Shown piece by piece: positions 5,527 to 11,273 of a stretch of DNA of 24,925 nucleotides. A program made the translations under genes and the position numbers. The stretch lies in the IMG/VR virus record IMGVR_UViG_3300037319_000032, positions 1-24,925 of that record; one strand, given 5' to 3'. Position 1 is the first letter of the stretch. Each line of letters starts with the position of its first letter. Source of the stretch: a virus. The notes under the pieces were generated by a model. It was given only the letters and a program-made list of their open reading frames with translations. It did no database searches and was not told where the DNA came from.

Positions 5527-6131
5527 GCGTACACATCAAACTGATGCAAGCCAGAATAGACTTGCAAAGCGCACCTCTTAAAAAAAGTGGCACTAATAAA
5601 TTTGCTGGCTACTCGTATTTTGAACTGCACGACTTTTTGCCAGAGATTCAAAACATTTTCTTTCGCATAGGACTGAGTGGCTACATATCTTTTGGCAAAG
5701 AGTTGGCCACTTTAACTATCACAGATGTGCATGACCAGACTGAAATTGCAATCACCAGCCCGATGGAGCCAGCAAACTTAAAAGGTATGCATCCGGTGCA
5801 AAATTTGGGCGCAGTGATTAGTTATATTCGCCGTTACCTCTGGATGGTAGCCTTGGAAGTTGTGGAGCATGACGTATTGGACGCAGGCAAGCCGCTAGAA
5901 GCCAAGAAAGACCCAATCATCACACCCAACCAAGGCGCACGCGAGTTGGTCACAGATGACGAAATGGCTGAACTGGTAGAACTAGCCGATATGTTGAAAG
6001 AAGCGGTCACAGAAGACCCAGCTAAGGCTAGACAAATTGTCATTAGCGCTAACTTAGAAGAAGCTCAGAAACTCGCACTGTGGACGCTGCTGGACTCTAA
6101 GACACGCGCATCACTCAAGAAGAAAGACTAG
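5523..6131 (+). CDS. erf: ERF family single-strand annealing protein
   Basis: The 202-aa product matches the ERF family (P22 Erf-like ssDNA-annealing recombinases). Typical features are KKSGTNKFAGYSYFELHDFLP (residues about 20-40), the strand-rich core with LTITDVHDQTEIAITSPM, and QNLGAVISYIRRYLWMVALEV (about 91-111), the conserved 'G..iTYarRY' equivalent. The C-terminal third is acidic, variable and probably the oligomer or partner-binding tail. It would anneal ssDNA in recombination and genome circularisation, working with NinB and NinG at 1-838. The start overlaps the previous gene by 4 bases. Confidence 0.88.
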   Translation: MSVHIKLMQARIDLQSAPLKKSGTNKFAGYSYFELHDFLPEIQNIFFRIGLSGYISFGKELATLTITDVHDQTEIAITSPMEPANLKGMHPVQNLGAVISYIRRYLWMVALEVVEHDVLDAGKPLEAKKDPIITPNQGARELVTDDEMAELVELADMLKEAVTEDPAKARQIVISANLEEAQKLALWTLLDSKTRASLKKKD

Positions 6132-6133
6132 CT

Positions 6134-6424
6134 ATGACTGCAAAACAAGAACGCGACCGCGTATTGGCAATGCTAGAGCAAAAGCGAAAAAGGTGGATTA
6201 ATGAGGCTAGAGCCGTTGCTAAAAAAATAGGCAAGGCCAACGGCGAGGTAACAATTAACGACTTGCGCAAGGTTGTAAGCCTGCCAGCGGGTTATCACGT
6301 AAACACTTGGGGCGCAGTCCTGCGCGGAAAACAATTTAAGCCAATTGGCTACACCAATGCGACACATCTTGCATCACACGCCCGTACTGTGCGGGTCTAC
6401 AAAATCATTGACATAAAGGAATAA
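6134..6424 (+). CDS. hypothetical basic protein, 96 aa
   Basis: The product has a long basic N-terminal helix (QERDRVLAMLEQKRKRWINEARAVAKKIGK), then a segment with a possible helix-turn-helix flavour (EVTINDLRKVVSLPAGYHVNTWGAVLRG) and a C-terminal strand (ARTVRVYKIID). It begins two bases after the ERF stop and probably binds nucleic acid in the same pathway. No family is recognised. Confidence 0.62.
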   Translation: MTAKQERDRVLAMLEQKRKRWINEARAVAKKIGKANGEVTINDLRKVVSLPAGYHVNTWGAVLRGKQFKPIGYTNATHLASHARTVRVYKIIDIKE

Positions 6425-6427
6425 ATC

Positions 6428-6697
6428 ATGGCTTTCGAACAACGGGACAATTCAGGTTCTATATTTCGCAATGAAAAGAAAGAAAAAGAAAATCACCCAG
6501 ACTACAAGGGTTCATGCATGGTCGGTGGCGTGGAAATGTGGATGAGTTCATGGCTTAAAGTGGGCGCAAACGGCACGAAATTTATGTCGTTCAGCTTCCA
6601 GCCTAAAGAGCAACAAGCCCAACAGCCAGCCGCTAGGCAAGCCGCCAAGCAAGCGCCTGCGCCTGCGCCTGAGTTCGATGACGATATGCCGTTCTAA
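6428..6697 (+). CDS. conserved phage protein with SSB-like acidic C-terminal tip
   Basis: The 89-aa product begins MAFEQRDNSGSIFRNEKKEK and has a small beta-rich domain (CMVGGVEMWMSSWLKVG, TKFMSFSFQP). A disordered Q/A/P-rich linker follows (residues about 58-80), and the chain ends in EFDDDMPF. That end closely resembles the conserved DFDDDIPF tip of bacterial SSB, which recruits partner proteins. It lies just after ERF. I infer a small ssDNA-associated or SSB-mimicking protein; the N-terminal domain family is familiar from phages but has no known function to me. AAAGGA precedes the ATG. Confidence 0.72.
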   Translation: MAFEQRDNSGSIFRNEKKEKENHPDYKGSCMVGGVEMWMSSWLKVGANGTKFMSFSFQPKEQQAQQPAARQAAKQAPAPAPEFDDDMPF

Positions 6698-6708
6698 AGG
6701 AAAATACT

Positions 6709-6855
6709 ATGGACAAAAAAGACCCCAAAAAATACTGCTCAGTGCGGATGTCGCTCGACCTTTTCAACCGCATCACTGCGCTGGCAGGCAAGGAGCAACG
6801 CTCGTTCACAGGACAGGTGCTGTTCCTACTTGAAAAGGCGCTTGCTGGCAAGTAG
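6709..6855 (+). CDS. ribbon-helix-helix (Arc-like) DNA-binding protein, 48 aa
   Basis: The sequence is too short for most gene calls but has the Arc-type layout. A short strand (KYCSVRMSL) is followed by two helices (LDLFNRITALAGKE, then SFTGQVLFLLEKALAGK). The ATG at 6709 follows AAAGGA and the frame ends TAG at 6855. It lies immediately upstream of promoter/operator copy 3; its stop is inside the AAGTAGGGTAACC block. It is a candidate dimeric repressor or activator of the three repeated early operators, which is inference from fold and position. Confidence 0.72.
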   Translation: MDKKDPKKYCSVRMSLDLFNRITALAGKEQRSFTGQVLFLLEKALAGK

Positions 6856-6862
6856 GGTAACC
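6850..6862. promoter_or_regulatory. TAGGGTAACC-type element, copy 3
   Basis: AAGTAGGGTAACC is identical to 4198-4210 over 13 bases and is followed by ACTT, giving AAGT/ACTT outer arms. It covers the stop of the ribbon-helix-helix gene, in a frame different from copy 2. Confidence 0.55.
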
Positions 6863-6894
6863 ACTTAGAAAATAACTGAAAATTGCTTCCCTTT

Positions 6895-6934
6895 GTGTTG
6901 CTATGTGTGTAGAATAAACACATCGCAACACAAC
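6895..6934 (+). promoter_or_regulatory. early promoter/operator copy 3
   Basis: GTGTT (6895-6899) and AACAC (6917-6921) are inverted arms 22 bp apart, exactly as in copy 2. A -10-like TAGAAT (6910-6915) lies between them. AAACACATCGCAACACAAC (6916-6934) is identical to copy 2. The 199-aa gene follows, with an AGGGGA ribosome site. Confidence 0.65.
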
Positions 6935-6947
6935 AGGGGATAGCAAA

Positions 6948-7547
6948 ATGACAACAGCACAGCGCACATGGTCTACAAACCACATTGAGAATGAGGCGGC
7001 ATACAGCGCCGCCATCAAGCGCAACATCATTGGCAACGCGCAAAAAACTTGGTTGGCCAACACAGCACGCTCTGAAGAAATTTTCACTGCTGTTAACGCT
7101 GGCCGCATTATTGACGAGCAGTACGGTCATATGTGTTACGCAGACAACTTTCTTGGCTCAATGGCTCACTCATTTGACACCTACGGCAAGTTGACAGAAA
7201 AGCAGTCAGCCGCCGTCTTAAAGGGCATCGATGCCCGTCAAGTCAAGCTGGAGCAATGGGCGCAAGAGCGTGCCGCACGTGATGCAGCCAGCAAGTGGAT
7301 TGGTGAAGTGGGCAAGCGCATTGAGTTGACCCTTACTGTCAACCACGTTGTAACGTTGTGCGGCGATTACGGCATGACTTTTATCAACTTGTGCCGTGAT
7401 GACTTTGGCAATGCGGTAGTCTACAAAGGCTCAAATGACCTCAAGTTTCACGGCGACAAGGTAACTGTCAAGGCTACCATCAAAGCGCATGAGACAAGGG
7501 ACGGCGTTAAGCAAACAATTATCGCAAGACCTAAAATTATTGACTAA
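6948..7547 (+). CDS. conserved phage protein, 199 aa, probable OB-like C-terminal domain
   Basis: The N-terminal part is helical (IKRNIIGNAQKTWLANTARSEE and LGSMAHSFDTYGKLTEKQSA). After a linker, the C-terminal part (residues about 120-197) begins KWIGEVGKRIELTLTV. It runs through MTFINLCRDDFGNAVVYKG and VTVKATIKAHETRDGVKQT and ends in an I.RPKI motif. I know this strand-rich domain from many phage and plasmid proteins of unknown function; the pattern would fit an OB-like fold. It is the first gene after promoter copy 3, so probably strongly expressed early. Confidence 0.72.
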   Translation: MTTAQRTWSTNHIENEAAYSAAIKRNIIGNAQKTWLANTARSEEIFTAVNAGRIIDEQYGHMCYADNFLGSMAHSFDTYGKLTEKQSAAVLKGIDARQVKLEQWAQERAARDAASKWIGEVGKRIELTLTVNHVVTLCGDYGMTFINLCRDDFGNAVVYKGSNDLKFHGDKVTVKATIKAHETRDGVKQTIIARPKIID

Positions 7548-7568
7548 AACCAACGGGGCGCAAGCCCC
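7547..7568 (+). other. GNRA-tetraloop hairpin, copy 2
   Basis: GGGGC-GCAA-GCCCC (7555-7568) is preceded by AAACCAAC. It matches the hairpin at 4585-4606 except for one loop base, and both loops keep the GNRA pattern. It lies between the 199-aa gene and the next ribosome site; no T-run follows. Confidence 0.7.
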
Positions 7569-7584
7569 TCAACAGGAGATTCAA

Positions 7585-7797
7585 ATGCGCATAGAAATTT
7601 TTTACATTGGTGGAAAAACAGGCTGGGCAGTGGCCTTTTATGACGCACAAAGAAACCAAATTGGTGATTCCGAATTTTTTTATTACAAGCAGCAGGCAAA
7701 AGCAGATGCCGTAAGCAAAGCGCTCAAAGCATCTATAACTGAGGTTTGCTCATACCGCGCAGATGGTGAGCGCCTTGCAGACATATCAGTAAACTAA
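7585..7797 (+). CDS. hypothetical protein, 70 aa
   Basis: The product begins MRIEIFYIGGKTGWAVAFYD, with two strands, then a helix (KQQAKADAVSKALKAS). The layout is reminiscent of small DUF2188-like proteins, but the match is too loose to name. AGGAG lies 7 bases before the ATG at 7585; the longer frame from 7489 overlaps the preceding gene and the hairpin. Confidence 0.6.
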   Translation: MRIEIFYIGGKTGWAVAFYDAQRNQIGDSEFFYYKQQAKADAVSKALKASITEVCSYRADGERLADISVN

Positions 7798-7811
7798 CAG
7801 GAGATTCCAAA

Positions 7812-8009
7812 ATGACCAAAGAACCCGTATTCGTTCGCCAGCACAAAGATGACTGCGAAATAATTGAAATTTACTCGCTGCGTAAGACCAGCCAAGGCAC
7901 TCAGTTAATCTTGTACGCTAGTGTCCACCTAGACCTTATGTGCAACTTAGGATTTGACTGGGCTACAGATGAACTTGCTGACTTCCAACTGGCGCTGGTT
8001 TCCAAATGA
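7812..8009 (+). CDS. hypothetical protein, 65 aa
   Basis: The product begins MTKEPVFVRQHKDDCEIIEI and looks like a small beta-rich protein with an acidic second half (LGFDWATDELADFQLALVSK). AGGAGATT precedes the ATG, the same leader as the gene before it. Its stop overlaps the next ATG (ATGA). No family is recognised. Confidence 0.58.
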   Translation: MTKEPVFVRQHKDDCEIIEIYSLRKTSQGTQLILYASVHLDLMCNLGFDWATDELADFQLALVSK

Positions 8010-8158
8010 AAGGCTACAACACTGGCAAGGTGGTGATTGGATGCCGCTATGAGCCACCTAGACGGTCGCATATGGACGATTTAAACATTTGGTGGCAGAT
8101 TATGCTACTTGCAAGAAAAAAATCGCTCTGGGCGCGTTTCAAGCTGTTTATGCAATAG
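8006..8158 (+). CDS. small basic protein, 50 aa
   Basis: A 50-codon frame begins MKGYNTGKVVIGCRYEPPRR and ends LLARKKSLWARFKLFMQ. It starts inside the stop of the previous gene (ATGA) and ends 10 bases before the next ATG, fitting the coupled-gene cascade. 'YNTGKV.IG..Y.PP' recurs in short phage proteins I have seen, without known function. The C-terminal half is amphipathic and basic. Confidence 0.6.
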   Translation: MKGYNTGKVVIGCRYEPPRRSHMDDLNIWWQIMLLARKKSLWARFKLFMQ

Positions 8159-8168
8159 GAGAAACAGA

Positions 8169-8489
8169 ATGACACCTGAACAACTAGCAAAAAACCTGCT
8201 GGCTATTATCGACTCTGAGATGTACGTCAACGATTTTGGTGGGCTTCAGGCTGGCCGTGATGCGACTACAGACATACACGCTGCGATGGGCAGGTTAGAG
8301 GCTGCCTTAGCAAAACCTATTACCCAAGACATTCCTCAGATTCCTCAAACGGATTACTCAAATAAGCAATGGGTAGCACTGACTAATGAGGAGCATATTC
8401 AGGTAGCAATGAACGCTGGCTGTATGAGCGCTGACTGGCTGTCTTATGGAGCCGCTGTTGAGTTGGCTTTGAAGGAGAAGAACACATGA
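8169..8489 (+). CDS. hypothetical protein, 106 aa
   Basis: The product begins MTPEQLAKNLLAIIDSEMYV, with a first helical half, a Pro/Gln linker (ITQDIPQIPQTD), and a C-terminal helical part (EEHIQVAMNAGCMSADWLSYGAAVELAL). It ends LKEKNT, and the bases for these residues form the AAGGAG ribosome site of the next gene. The ATG at 8169 has AGGAG at 7 bases. No family is recognised. Confidence 0.6.
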   Translation: MTPEQLAKNLLAIIDSEMYVNDFGGLQAGRDATTDIHAAMGRLEAALAKPITQDIPQIPQTDYSNKQWVALTNEEHIQVAMNAGCMSADWLSYGAAVELALKEKNT

Positions 8490-8791
8490 CACGAGAAGAA
8501 TTGATGGCAGACAGCACGCAGTACTGTTGCTACTGTGGTGGTGAGAAAGTGCGGTTTCAATGCTGCAGCGAGAACCACTTCCAGACCTTTGCTCAAATGT
8601 CTGCCGATGAGCAGGACGAGTTCTTGGACAACGAGGAGTGCGCCCCGCTGTATACATCAACACAACCACACAAGCCTTGGTTTGGGCTGACGCAAATAGA
8701 TGTTGATTCGTGGGGTTTACCATACCGCCCAACTGTTTTTGAGTTTGCACAGTTTATTGAAGAAAAATTAAAGGAGAAGAACAATGGCTAA
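8486..8791 (+). CDS. hypothetical Cys-rich protein, 101 aa
   Basis: Near the N-terminus, YCCYCGGEKVRFQCC offers cysteines in a CxxC plus CC arrangement (residues about 14-27), a possible metal-binding knuckle. A helix (FAQMSADEQDEFL) and an end segment (YRPTVFEFAQFIEEKLKEKNNG) follow. The start overlaps the previous stop by 4 bases and its end overlaps the next start by 8 bases. No family is recognised. Confidence 0.6.
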   Translation: MTREELMADSTQYCCYCGGEKVRFQCCSENHFQTFAQMSADEQDEFLDNEECAPLYTSTQPHKPWFGLTQIDVDSWGLPYRPTVFEFAQFIEEKLKEKNNG

Positions 8792-9023
8792 ATTAATCGA
8801 CTTTCCTATCGGCATAAACGAGGGCGAGACGCGCCTAGACCTTGACCCCGACGCGGTGCTGACTGGTGCAGTAGGACTGTTAAAAGAGGTGGTCATTGTT
8901 GGCTATGAAGCTGACGGCTCGTTTTATTTTGCGTCTACTCGCGCCAATGGGCCTGATGTGCTTTGGCTACTTAAACAAGCCGAGCAGCGTCTGCTGGCTA
9001 TTGAACGGGAGATGAGAACATGA
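8784..9023 (+). CDS. conserved small phage protein, 79 aa
   Basis: The pattern is a strand-rich first half (MAKLIDFPIG, LDLDPDAVLTGAVGLLKEVVIVGYEADGSFYFAST) and a C-terminal helix (DVLWLLKQAEQRLLAIEREM). 'DADAVL.gA.g.l..VvviG...dG.fYfasS..dg...LWLLe.a...Ll' is a familiar phage small-protein family of unknown function. AAAGGAG precedes the ATG within the end of the previous gene. Confidence 0.68.
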   Translation: MAKLIDFPIGINEGETRLDLDPDAVLTGAVGLLKEVVIVGYEADGSFYFASTRANGPDVLWLLKQAEQRLLAIEREMRT

Positions 9024-9223
9024 CCACGACGATTGAGTTTAAAGCTTGGCTAGACAGCCCTCTGACAAAGGCGATGAAGCAAAACCACAAGGAGGCAGTG
9101 TTGGCAGAGCGTGAAGCCTGTGCCAAGTTGTTGGAAGGTGGCAGTTTTTTACATGACCAATCTCCAGCAAAACTGCTGGCAGACGAAGCGGCAAAAGCAA
9201 TCAGAGCAAGGAGTAACACATGA
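9020..9223 (+). CDS. hypothetical helical protein, 67 aa
   Basis: The product begins MTTTIEFKAWLDSPLTKAMK and is almost entirely helical, with HKEAVLAEREACAKLLEGG and LLADEAAKAIRARS. It overlaps both neighbours by 4 bases (ATGA). The 'AEREACA..LE......AA.AIRAR' pattern is common in short phage proteins; no function is known. Confidence 0.58.
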   Translation: MTTTIEFKAWLDSPLTKAMKQNHKEAVLAEREACAKLLEGGSFLHDQSPAKLLADEAAKAIRARSNT

Positions 9224-9411
9224 GCGATAGACAAAAATTCCTAGACGAAATTTCTATTGCACGCAGCATGACATTCAGCAAAATGGATGGCATTTACAAC
9301 GACCCGCCCAAGCCAGCCGTTCGACCGGGCGCTGATGACCATGACAGGTATCCTAGCCGTGTCGGGAACAACCTGCACTTCAAAGACGGCAAGCAGGACA
9401 AGGTCAAATGA
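9220..9411 (+). CDS. hypothetical protein, 63 aa
   Basis: The product begins MSDRQKFLDEISIARSMTFS. A short helix is followed by a Pro-rich, probably extended region (NDPPKPAVRPGADDHDRYPS) and a basic end. It overlaps both neighbours by 4 bases and is preceded by AAGGAG. No family is recognised. Confidence 0.55.
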   Translation: MSDRQKFLDEISIARSMTFSKMDGIYNDPPKPAVRPGADDHDRYPSRVGNNLHFKDGKQDKVK

Positions 9412-9611
9412 TTTGCCCAGAATGCCGCAGTTGGTGCGAGGTCAAGGAAACCAGACAGCGAGCCAACGGGTCTACCTACAGACGGTACGTCTGCGCAAAC
9501 GGCCACCTCTTTTCAACAAAGGAAGTGGTCGTTGCAGGTCGGTTAAAGAACCCCGTTGGAGTATTGAGTGCGCCCATTAACCCGCCGCGCAGTAAGAGTC
9601 TGGCACTTTAG
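9408..9611 (+). CDS. NrdR-like zinc-ribbon small protein, 67 aa
   Basis: Residues 3-35 show CPEC (C3, C6), then VKETRQRANGSTYRRYVCANGH (C29, H33), the layout of the NrdR-type zinc ribbon often seen as a stand-alone phage protein. The usual fourth Cys appears to be replaced by a residue in the CANGH stretch. The final 69 bases, encoding a Pro/Ser tail, overlap the end of the endolysin gene on the other strand. It is the last gene of the rightward early block and probably binds DNA or RNA. Confidence 0.68.
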   Translation: MICPECRSWCEVKETRQRANGSTYRRYVCANGHLFSTKEVVVAGRLKNPVGVLSAPINPPRSKSLAL

Positions 9612-9998
9612 GTCTGCCGCGTCATAGGAGCAATGCACCCAGCCTGAGTCTGGGTCGCCATTGTAAAACTCAAGTATCAGTTGGGTATAAGTTAACGAGT
9701 CTCGGATGTATATAGCTAACTCGCGATTGTCCTTAGCAAGCACCTCAAAATCGGCTGCGTAGCCAAAGCAGTGATGCGAGGTGGTGCTGCCACCGATTGC
9801 TTTATTCACTTCTGGCGAACGGTAGCCGCTTGTAACAATGACTGGGCCAAATTTGTCGCGCAAGGGTTGCAGGATATTGTCAGTCAATGCTTGCAGCTTT
9901 TCAATGACCAGCGCAGATGGGGTGTTAAATATGCCGTTGCGGGTCGCCGTTTCTGATTTAGTGAGTTCGTTCAGCGAGAAGTTTGCCGACAGCTTCAT
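9543..9998 (-). CDS. M15-family D-Ala-D-Ala carboxypeptidase-like endolysin
   Basis: The 151-aa product begins MKLSANFSLNELTKSETA and has the peptidase M15 motifs: TSGYRSPEVNKAIGG (about 56-70), SHHCFGYAAD (74-83, with H76 and D83 as probable zinc ligands) and GWVHCSY (H122). It would cut peptide cross-links or stems of peptidoglycan at the end of infection. There is no signal peptide, so it depends on a holin; the GTA-type holin at 10203-10613 is close by. The ATG overlaps the previous stop (ATGA). It is the last gene of the leftward late block. Confidence 0.9.
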   Translation of the reverse strand: MKLSANFSLNELTKSETATRNGIFNTPSALVIEKLQALTDNILQPLRDKFGPVIVTSGYRSPEVNKAIGGSTTSHHCFGYAADFEVLAKDNRELAIYIRDSLTYTQLILEFYNGDPDSGWVHCSYDAADLKCQTLTARRVNGRTQYSNGVL

Positions 9999-10189
9999 AT
10001 AAATTCGTCTTTCTTTATTTGTATGCAGACAAGTTTAAAACTTGCAACATCCAGTTCTGTGGCCAGCTTATGTCTGACCTCGTAATTCTTCTGTTCACAC
10101 TCGCTGGCCGTTGCCGTTAGTTTGCCGTTAGCAAAGCCGCAGTTGCCACTTGTGAGGCAGATAAAAGCAACAGGTAGCCAGAACGACAT
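9995..10189 (-). CDS. secreted small protein of the lysis cassette, 64 aa
   Basis: The hydrophobic N-terminus (MSFWLPVAFICLTSGNCGFA) looks like a signal peptide. The remainder is hydrophilic with Cys at about 31 and 55, which could form a disulfide around a helix. The SGNC sequence is a poor lipobox, so a lipoprotein spanin is possible but not supported. I chose the ATG at 10189 because GGAG is 6 bases upstream; a GTG at 10192 is too close. Position between holin and endolysin suggests a lysis or envelope role. Confidence 0.6.
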   Translation of the reverse strand: MSFWLPVAFICLTSGNCGFANGKLTATASECEQKNYEVRHKLATELDVASFKLVCIQIKKDEFI

Positions 10190-10202
10190 CACATACTCCA
10201 GA

Positions 10203-10613
10203 TTATTTCTTTGCCTTCATGTCAATAATTTTCTCAAGCGTGCGACCGCCGAAGTAGAACGACATAATTAGCATACCCCACTGGCCGAGAAGCTCAATGT
10301 AGGCCGAATTTGCGTCAAGACCGAATGCTGACATCATAGCGAACGTGAAATAGCCCACCAGAATGGCTAGGAGGGTCATAGGGCGTATATTCTTGGACAG
10401 CCAGCTGTCACTACCCATGTCCGCTTTTAATCGCTCTGTGAGGTTTCCTTGCTCTGTCTTGTACAGGTCAGCTTCATTGGCCATCTTTGCCAGTTCGCCG
10501 CTTTGCTCTAACGCTGCAAGTTCTAACTGCGCCTGCGCTTTGGCTGTTGGGTCTGGAATAAGTTTGTCAATCAGCTTGCCGCCAATTTCAAGTAGCCCAG
10601 CTAGTGCAATCAT
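10203..10613 (-). CDS. holin, GTA-type three-TM family
   Basis: The 136-aa product has the pattern of the phage and gene-transfer-agent 3TM holin family. It begins with an N-terminal segment (IGGKLIDKLIPDPTAKAQAQ) and an Ala/Glu-rich helical stretch. SWLSKNIRPM follows, then hydrophobic spans (LLAILVGYFTFAMMSAFGL and QWGMLIMSFYFGG) and a short basic tail. It would form the membrane lesion that releases or activates the M15 endolysin. AAGGA lies 8 bases before the ATG at 10613; the longer frame to 10676 is not needed. Confidence 0.82.
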   Translation of the reverse strand: MIALAGLLEIGGKLIDKLIPDPTAKAQAQLELAALEQSGELAKMANEADLYKTEQGNLTERLKADMGSDSWLSKNIRPMTLLAILVGYFTFAMMSAFGLDANSAYIELLGQWGMLIMSFYFGGRTLEKIIDMKAKK

Positions 10614-10629
10614 TGTTTGTTTCCTTAAA

Positions 10630-11073
10630 TTAGAACGTGCCACGTTTGACAATGAGCCAGACGAGGCCAAAGACAACGATAGCGCCCGTCAGTACTGCTA
10701 TACCAATCAGTATGCCGTTTACCCAGCCCCAAACCTTCTGCCTGCGCTTGTAAATAGCTAGGGCTTTGTCGCGAACCTCTTGCTCACGCTCACGCTTTTT
10801 CTGACTTTGGTAGAGTAAAAAATCGTCATACAGGCCCGGTCGTCCTGAGTAAATAAGCATCTCTTTTAACTCAGCCTCAGCTTCACGCAAAGATTCCATC
10901 GCCCAAAAAGCATCTGAATCACTGCCCTTGCTTGATGCCTTTTTTGCAATCTCAGCCTTTAAACCAAAATACTCACCTAGTTGTGATGCACATGCAGCTA
11001 ATTCAGAACCATTTTTTAGCGCTGTTTTTACCGCCGCAAAGCACGCATTGGCAACCGCTAATTCAGCCAGCAT
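10630..11073 (-). CDS. hypothetical protein with C-terminal membrane anchor, 147 aa
   Basis: The product starts MLAELAVANACFAAVKTALK, has a long helical, charged middle (EAEAELKEMLIYSG, then QKKREREQEVRDKALAIYKRR), and one strongly hydrophobic span near the end (GILIGIAVLTGAIVVFGLVW). I recall similar proteins beside lysis genes in marine and freshwater podoviruses. A virion or lysis role is possible but unproven. Its ATG overlaps the previous stop (TAATG). Confidence 0.65.
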   Translation of the reverse strand: MLAELAVANACFAAVKTALKNGSELAACASQLGEYFGLKAEIAKKASSKGSDSDAFWAMESLREAEAELKEMLIYSGRPGLYDDFLLYQSQKKREREQEVRDKALAIYKRRQKVWGWVNGILIGIAVLTGAIVVFGLVWLIVKRGTF

Positions 11074-11273
11074 TACCTAAAATGGCCCAAAGCCCAAGTA
11101 AGGCCACCGCCAAGCGCGGACGCGATTGTCATGCCCATCCAAAACCCACCACGCCCTTTATTTGCCAAGGCGAGTAGCTCTTTAATGTCTGTATCCATCG
11201 ACTCGACTTTAGTTGTCAAGTTTTCAACTTGAGCAATCAAACGGCCGTATTGAATCGGGTCTATGTTTTCCAT
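11073..11273 (-). CDS. small coiled-coil membrane protein, holin-like, 66 aa
   Basis: An N-terminal coiled coil (LIAQVENLTTKVESMDTDIK) is followed by one hydrophobic span (FWMGMTIASALGGGLTWAL) and a short HFR end. This layout recalls XhlA/BhlA-type lysis proteins. It may be a second holin or an accessory to the 3TM holin. The ATG at 11273 overlaps the previous stop (TGATG), and its own stop overlaps the next start (TAATG). Confidence 0.66.
   Translation of the reverse strand: MENIDPIQYGRLIAQVENLTTKVESMDTDIKELLALANKGRGGFWMGMTIASALGGGLTWALGHFR

Noticed and set aside
6633-7130. Minus-strand frame of 165 aa opposite the early genes
   Set aside because: It runs antisense through promoter copy 3 and several genes with good ribosome sites, and its translation has no family features.
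9637-9655. Inverted repeat ACCCAG/CTGGGT as a terminator for the rightward early genes
   Set aside because: No T-run follows on either strand, and the bases encode the conserved DSGWVH part of the endolysin, so coding explains it.
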